This document shows, piece after piece, positions 47,457 through 64,000 of a DNA stretch of 64,000 nucleotides. Each line of letters starts with the position of its first letter. Position 1 is the first letter of the stretch. Both the position numbers and the translations under genes were made by a program. The stretch lies in contig CM042011.1 of NCBI GenBank assembly GCA_023525715.1, forward strand, positions 6,092,268 through 6,156,267, in the 5' to 3' direction. Below the pieces are notes generated by a model. It saw nothing but the letters and a program-made list of their open reading frames with translations, had not been told where the DNA came from and ran no database searches. The DNA is from Cichorium intybus (Eukaryota; Streptophyta; Magnoliopsida; Asterales; Asteraceae).

Positions 47457-49304
47457 ATGGGGAGATCACCAATCTTCGAGAAGGGGGTGAAGAAAGGGCC
47501 ATGGACGTCAGAAGAAGATAGAAAGCTTGTTACGTACATCGAAGAACATGGTCATGGAAGTTGGCGTGCATTGCCGGTTAAGGCTGGTATGTGTATGTGG
47601 ATACACAAATATACACTCTCTTCTACAAAACTTCGGATTTGTGATACGTGTCTTGTTTATGATTGGTAAAAATATATGCAGGGTTACAGAGGTGTGGTAA
47701 GAGTTGTAGACTGAGATGGACGAATTATCTAATACCTGATATCAAAAGAGGAAAGTTTAGTTTGCAAGAAGAACAAACCATCATCCAGCTGCATGCTCTT
47801 CTAGGCAATAGGTAATCCATATGCTTTCTATTTTATTTGTCTTTTCTACATATATTTCAAGAAACATATCTGACATTTGTCTTTTATGTTGTTAGTAAAG
47901 GATTTGTATTTTCATAAAAACGTGCACAAACTTTGAAACTGAACCAAGAAAAACAGACCATGTGCATTTGCATAGCAATGTTCACAAACTTTGAAAAAAC
48001 GTTATAAACTTATAACACGTGAGTTATCATAGAGTTGAACTATTTGACGTTGTATTTTTTTGTTGTTAGTGAAGAATTTATATCATTTCAACGGTGAAAC
48101 GTTACTAATATAGTAAGAAACGATAAGTAATACATTTATTAATGCATATAACATTTTTTTATAGAAAACAAGCCTATGCGCATTTTTATTAAATATTAAT
48201 ATATTAATTATTTATATTCTTTAACAATGATAATATTATTTTGCTTCTTTTCTAGTTGATAGTGTTCTGGAAATGGAGATGTGGGGTGCGTTTTGTATTT
48301 GTTTTATACTTGACATTGAAGTAGAATGAGTACTTTAAAAAGAATCTAAGGGAAAGTGGGCACTCACATGATAAATACGTAGAGTGAACGAAGTGGAATA
48401 AATTTGATCACATGTATAAAGTCAAAATGTATTGATGTATATATTTTGCAACAAATTTGATTGATATATTCCTATCAATTTTTTAAATGATGAAATTGGT
48501 TTTGGGTCATTTCTGAAAATTTAGATGTAAGAGTTTCTTTTAGTTATTTACATAAAAATATATTCATAATTGTTACTTGCATGATTCAGATGGTCATCAA
48601 TTGCAACTCATTTACCCAAAAGGACAGATAACGAGATAAAAAATTACTGGAACACACATCTTAAGAAATGATTATCCAAAATGGGTATTGATCCAGTCAC
48701 CCACAAGTCAAAAACAGCAACCAATACCAACTTGAGCCATATGACACAATGGGAGAATGCTCGTCTTGAAGCAGAAGCCAGGCTTGTTCGTGGGTCTAGT
48801 GTTGTTTCCCACATTTACCAAAGAATCCATTATGGATCACCTCCCATCATCAACAAGCTGTCGTTAACATCACTTTCACTGCCATAACCACAATGCGTCG
48901 ATGTGCTCAAAGCATGTGAAAGTATTAGTCCGAATAAGCAATCTCATTTAAGTGGGCTAGAGACTCCCAAAGATCAAACCATGCCGATAGTGAATATTAT
49001 TAAGAACGTTGAACCATCATCTCTTGAAGATATGACCACAGAAGATCGTATGAACAATTGGAAAATCTCAAACGGTTCATTTAACGCTATTGAGAGCCCT
49101 AAAGGCAAAGTGATCACTCCCAACACGCTTGAAGTAAATGAGATGATATATCAAGATGACTACTTAAAGGAGGCACTTACTAATCATTTGGTCAAGGATG
49201 CTAATAATGAAAAGTGTCATCTCGATTTCGAGGATGATATTAGTTATTGGAGTACCATACTTGATAAATTAGGAAATAATTCATCGCTTTCGTATGTTTT
49301 TTAA
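47457..49304 (+). pseudogene. MIXTA-like R2R3-MYB copy 2, truncated after R3 by a nonsense mutation
   Basis: Exons 47457-47586, 47682-47811 and from 48590 match copy 1, with intact GT-AG sites. Arg114 (CGA) has become TGA at 48669-48671, so translation would stop after 113 residues: the R2R3 DNA-binding domain without the subgroup 9 motif or C-terminus. Gln186 (CAA) is also TAA, at 48885-48887. Arg61 of the conserved NYLRPD is Ile. Both nonsense changes are C-to-T. The remaining sequence to 49304 is otherwise open and close to copy 1, so the damage is recent. It could be a pseudogene, or less likely a short DNA-binding-only protein. Confidence 0.88.
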
Positions 49305-49507
49305 AACAAAAACATCCATCGAAAGGATTAGGGCTTAGAAAAAAGTTTCCATAAATGTGGTGGATACATCATGTTTAATAAATCTTCTATCAAAATCTAA
49401 TAAATAAATAACATTCAATGTTACTTGTTGCTATTGTCTCATGCTCATATTATGTTGCTCGTGATGTATTAAATTAGATTATTTCAAAATACCTAATCTT
49501 ACATTTA

Positions 49508-49582
<75 letters not shown>

Positions 49583-49818
49583 CATACATACATATATACA
49601 ATATTTTAAAAAAAAAAATTATAACAATTTTGTTGTTATATGCGATTAAGGGATCTGAAAAAACAATTAAAAAATCAACTTTTTTTATATTTATATGCAT
49701 ATAAATATAAATATTCACATGTATATGTATATATAAGTTTTTTTTTCAAAACAACACTTTTAAATAACGTATATATAGCGTCTAAGAGATTTAAAAAAAA
49801 TGAAAAAAATCATTTTTT

Positions 49819-49858
<40 letters not shown>

Positions 49859-49862
<4 letters not shown>

Positions 49863-50251
49863 AAGTGAATATGTAGTTGTTATACACCTAAGCTTAGGTG
49901 TAGAACCATGAAAATTTATTAGTTTTCTTATTAAAAACATGCATTTTTATTTTTATTAATATACGTAATCCATGTGATTGATTATAAAAGGGTGAAAAAG
50001 TATGGTATGAGTCATACAATATAGTGATCAAAAGTATTACACCTGAATGTGACTATGACATAAAAGTTGGCGGTAAGAAGAAACATCACTAAAATAGCAC
50101 GTAAACAAGTTGAATTGAATGGAACAACAAATTATGTTCAACGATTTAGAAGAAATTAAGTTGCTTGGGCTTTTATTTTTGTTAAAAATAGATTGTTTGA
50201 GTGGTTCTACACCTAAGCTTAGGTATATAACAGCCACAATTCACTATCCCC
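49859..50251. mobile_element. Small TIR element (MITE) next to (TA)n, copy 2
   Basis: The duplicate of 3518-3910, same ends and inner palindromes. The left flanking TA tract is only about 38 bp here, against 88 bp in copy 1. Confidence 0.65.
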
Positions 50252-50525
50252 ATATATATACACACATGAAAATAAGAAGATACGAAGATATGAAGATAAA
50301 GAGTTATTAACGTTCCAAAGTATAGTTTTACATTTTTGACGTTAATATATAATTATAAAGGTTCAATTAAAATTGATTGAATAATGTCTCATGATTATAG
50401 ACTATAGGACAACCTTGAACTTCATATCTTCATGTATGTGTGTGTGTGTGTTCAAATGCGAATTCTAAATATTGTGTGACTGTAGGACTGAATATTGTCC
50501 GTTGATTTCATAATGTTAAGATAAG

Positions 50526-56963
<6,438 letters not shown>

Positions 56964-56965
56964 TG

Positions 56966-57117
<152 letters not shown>

Positions 57118-57137
57118 TCTATCTATCTATCTATCTA

Positions 57138-59052
57138 TCTCTCTACAAGTCGACAAATACTCTTGTGGTCAACCTTCATCTTCGGTGCTCAACCTTCCAG
57201 ATCAACGGAACGAAGATTCTTCATGACTTTGGCTCCGACTAATTTTCACTTTCATAACGGTTCAGATGATGATTCTTGAGACGAAAACAAATCACTTCAT
57301 TTACACTCCTATAGTAAAATCACATGATCAAAGACTGTTCTAGACTTCTCCTTCAAAGCTTATTCTTCTTCTACAATCAAATCAACATCCACCATATCAA
57401 CAACCCCAAACCATATTCATCATTTTTTAAAGTCCTTATCGTTCAACCCTCGACCTTGCATCAAGACCTGGAGTTTGACATTCAAGAGCTAGACGACGAA
57501 GAAGATAAATGTTGTAAAAGTTGCTCTAAACGAGGTCTGATGAAACAATCATCAAAAGATCCAAACAGATGGTTTCTATGCCTCCTTCGGTGGCCTCCTC
57601 GTTGTTCTCATATTTAGATGACATTCGTGATCGGATATCGTGAAGAAGGTTGAATATGGGGGAGAGCTCCTAATTATCCTCTATTCAGGGTCCAACTCTG
57701 ACTCTCCTTTGATCGAAGTTGAGACCATGATCGCTTTTGTTTTAGGATTGGTGTTGATCAATTCTTAGGTTGTCAATTTGTCGTTGGAGAGGATCCATTG
57801 ACGTCGAATATGAAGAGGAGGAGAGGATGATAGAGGCGATGTGTAGGATATTTTAGTTTGAAAAGGGTGTAGGGTGAACCCATGTTATTTTTCTTTTTCT
57901 TTTTTAATTTTAACCAACAAAAAAATAATTTATAAATAAAGAAATTGATAAGGGTATTTTAGTCTTTTTTTTTTATATTAACTAGGGACTCGGCATGCAA
58001 CAAAATCAAATATTAGCGACTGTCTGAGTTAAAAAAAAAAAGTTAGGGACCAAACGCGTAAATTACTCTTAACCACAGCCACATGTCATCACCACATTCA
58101 TTTGGCCACATGTCATTTTCTCATAATTTTGAATTTCTTAAGAAAATGTTTGAATTGAATGCATTTAATTCTAATAATTAAGTAACTGAAGCAAGAAATT
58201 AAGAACTCATTTATTTAAGTATTAGTAATTGATGCATTTATTTGGATTATTTGACTAAGTATAAAATTCCATTCTTTTTTTACTTTTTAACGCATTGTAA
58301 TTCGTGTATTGTGCACCAATGAAAATAATTATATGAAAATAATCTTTCTTTTAAATGTTTGACATCCGAAAATTTCACAACAAATTTTAGAGCATATGTG
58401 TAACTAAATTAACTAATTTTAAGGCAAATTTGGAAATACAAAAAGAGTAATCATGTTTAAGCCCAATTTTGATTAGAAAATTGGGTAGAAAAAATTCGCC
58501 ATCAAATTTAAATGGCAAATGTTCGAAAAAATTGAACAACTTTAAGGCAACTGAAAAAACTTCAAGGTAACTTTGACATCAAGTATGTTTTAAGGAAATA
58601 TTTGATAGCAAACTTTAAACCTAATAATTGTTAAATTTGAACATAAATTTGACAACAACTCATTAGAATATTAACGACAACTTGATATATCTGAATGTAC
58701 TAATCTTAACTCTTACATAAAGGTGTACAAAAGTCGGATTTATCCAAAAACAAATTAAAAAAAAAATTGGGTCAGATTGGATTGTGTTTTTCAATATTGG
58801 ATCATATTTTCAAATAAAGCTTTTAAAACGCAATTGAATGTAGTTGTGTAGTGTGTCTATTACAAAATTTAAAACGTCGCTTTTTGGGTATGTACTCCTA
58901 CATTTTAAGTTTGCGTGTGTTTGGGGTATCTACATACTCAATAATTTCGTCATATATTATGAAATTTGTTTTAATAAAAAAAGTAATGTTTACATTTTGT
59001 TATCTAACCTTTTATTTATATTATCCCGTGTAATACACGGGTCTTACAACTA

Positions 59053-59053
<1 letters not shown>
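57138..59053 (+). mobile_element. Helitron BA4 (long subfamily)
   Basis: Starts TCTCTCTACAAGTCGAC after (TA)n-(TATC)n and ends CTAG-T. It is 1,916 bp and near-identical to BA2 and BA5, including the 97-codon frame at 57324-57617. Confidence 0.8.
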
Positions 59054-59133
<80 letters not shown>

Positions 59134-59153
59134 TCTATCTATCTATCTATCTA

Positions 59154-62338
<3,185 letters not shown>

Positions 62339-62339
62339 A

Positions 62340-64000
62340 TCTCTCTACAAGTCGACAAATACTCTTGTGGTTAACCTTCATCTTCGGTGCTCAACCTTCC
62401 TGATCAACGGAACGAAGATTCTTCATGACTTTGGCTCCGACTAATTTTCACTTTCATAACGGTTCAGATGATGATTCTTGAGACGAAAACATATCACTTC
62501 ATTTACACTCCTATAGTAAAATCACATGATCAAAGACTGTTCTAGACTTCTCCTTCAAAGCTTATTCTTCTTCTACAATCAAATCAACATCCACCATATC
62601 AACAACCCCAAAACATATTCATCATATTTTAAAGTCCTTATCGTTCAACCCTCGACCTTGCATCAAGACCTGGAGTTTGACATTCAAGAGCTAGACGACG
62701 AAGAAGATAAATGTTGTAAAAGTTGCTCTAAACGAGGTCTGATGAAACAATCATCAAAAGATCCAAACAGATGGTTTCTATGCCTCCTTCGGTGGCCTCC
62801 TCGTTGTTCTCATATTTAGATGACATTCGTGATCGGATATCGTGAAGAAGGTTGAATATGGGGGAGAGCTCCTAATTATCCTCTATTCAGGGTCCAACTC
62901 TGACTCTCCTTTGATCGAAGTTGAGACCATGATCGCTTTTGTTTTAGAATTGGTGTTGATCAATTCTTAGGTTGTCAATTTGTCGTTGGAGAGGATCCAT
63001 TGACGTCGAATATGAAGAGGAGGAGAGGATGATAGAGGCGATGTGTAGGATATTTTAGTTTGAAAAGGGTGTAGGGTGAACCCATGTTATTTTTCTTTTT
63101 TTTTTAATTTTAACCAACAAAAAAATAATTTATAAATAAAGAAATTGATAAGGGTATTTTAGTCTTTTTTTTTATATTAACTAGGGACTCGGCATGCAAC
63201 AAAATCAAATATTAATGACTGTCTGAGTTAAAAAAAAAGTTAGGGACCAAACGCGTAAATTACTCTTAACCACAGCCACATGTCATCACCACATTCATTT
63301 GGCCACATGTCATTTTCTCATAATTTTGAATTTCTTAAGAAAATGTGAATTGAATGCATTTAATTCTAATTATTAAGTAACTGAAGCAAGAAATTAAGAA
63401 CTCATTTATTTAAGTATTAGTAATTGATGCATTTATTTGGATTATTTGACTAAGTATAAAATTCCATTCTTTTTTTACTTTTTAACGCATTGTAATTCGT
63501 GTATTGTGCACCAATGAAAATAATTATATGAAAATAATCTTTCTTTTAAATGTTTGACATCCGAAAATTTCACAACAAATTTTAGAGCATATGTGTAACT
63601 AAATTAACTAATTTTAAGGCAAATTTGGAAATACAAAAAGAGTAATCATGTTTAACCCCAATTTTGATTAGAAAATTTGGTAGAAAAAATTCGCCATCAA
63701 ATTTAAATGGCAAATGTTCGAAAAAATTGAACAACTTTAAGGCAACTGAAAAAACTTCAAGGTAACTTTGACATCAAGTATGTTTTAAGGAAATATTTGA
63801 TAGCAAACTTTAAACCTAATAATTGTTAAATTTGAACATAAATTTGACAACAACTCATTAGAATATTAACGACAACTTGATATATCTGAATGTACTAATC
63901 TTAACTCTTACATAAAGGTGTACAAAAGTCGGATTTATCCAAAAACAAATTAAAAAAAAACTGGGTCAGATTGGATTGTGTTTTTCAATATTGGATCATA
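62340..64000 (+). mobile_element. Helitron BA7 (long subfamily), cut by the window end
   Basis: Starts TCTCTCTACAAGTCGAC after (TA)n with almost no TATC repeat. The 97-codon frame (62526-62819) has two substitutions relative to the other copies. The 3' end lies beyond the window. Confidence 0.78.

Noticed and set aside
49509..49580. Poly-Asn frame across (ATT)n
   Set aside because: It is a microsatellite translation on the minus strand.

Overview
The window is nuclear DNA of a flowering plant, very probably a eudicot. The evidence is GT-AG introns in R2R3-MYB genes, Ty1/copia retrotransposons primed by initiator-Met tRNA, hAT, Helitron and Pack-type elements carrying pieces of plant genes, and many long (TA)n tracts. 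The species is not identifiable from the sequence alone. The only complete host gene I can support is a MIXTA-like (subgroup 9) R2R3-MYB at 1111-2924.

Layout. 1-806 is one arm of a near-perfect inverted repeat. Its partner is at 14123-14737 plus 18822-19014, split by a Helitron. Between the arms lie intact MYB copy 1 (plus strand), its AT-rich 3' flank with small TIR elements, a Helitron 3' end at 9118, a small TIR element carrying a phytochelatin-synthase fragment (9278-10143), and MYB copy 3 (minus strand). Copy 3 keeps only exons 1-2, and exon 1 is split by a 1.73-kb hAT element. The Helitron in the right arm (14738-18821, minus) carries exon fragments of a GSK3/shaggy-like kinase, an NDR-type AGC kinase and an RKP/KPC1-like ubiquitin ligase. 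A foldback element occupies 19330-21401.

23600-46409 is a three-layer nest. A TIR element flanked by (TA)n was hit by a SIRE/Maximus-type copia element (26154-46225, target duplication CGTAC). The 5' LTR of that element was then hit by a second copia element (27320-36358, target duplication TATAT). Both gag-pol reading frames are broken by stop codons, and the SIRE element also has a frameshift.

47155-51170 is a second, near-identical copy of the MYB block 808-6400. Its MYB has two nonsense mutations, the first just after the R3 repeat. From 52771 to the window end there is a head-to-tail array of at least seven Helitrons of two subfamilies. They share a 3' portion but have different 5' ends, and (TA)n tracts of roughly 100-175 bp separate them.

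Two themes join the regions. A MIXTA-like MYB locus has been duplicated and eroded, leaving one intact gene, one truncated copy and one interrupted fragment. In addition, (TA)n microsatellites flank almost every DNA transposon here and have changed length quickly even between LTR pairs and block copies that are otherwise nearly identical.
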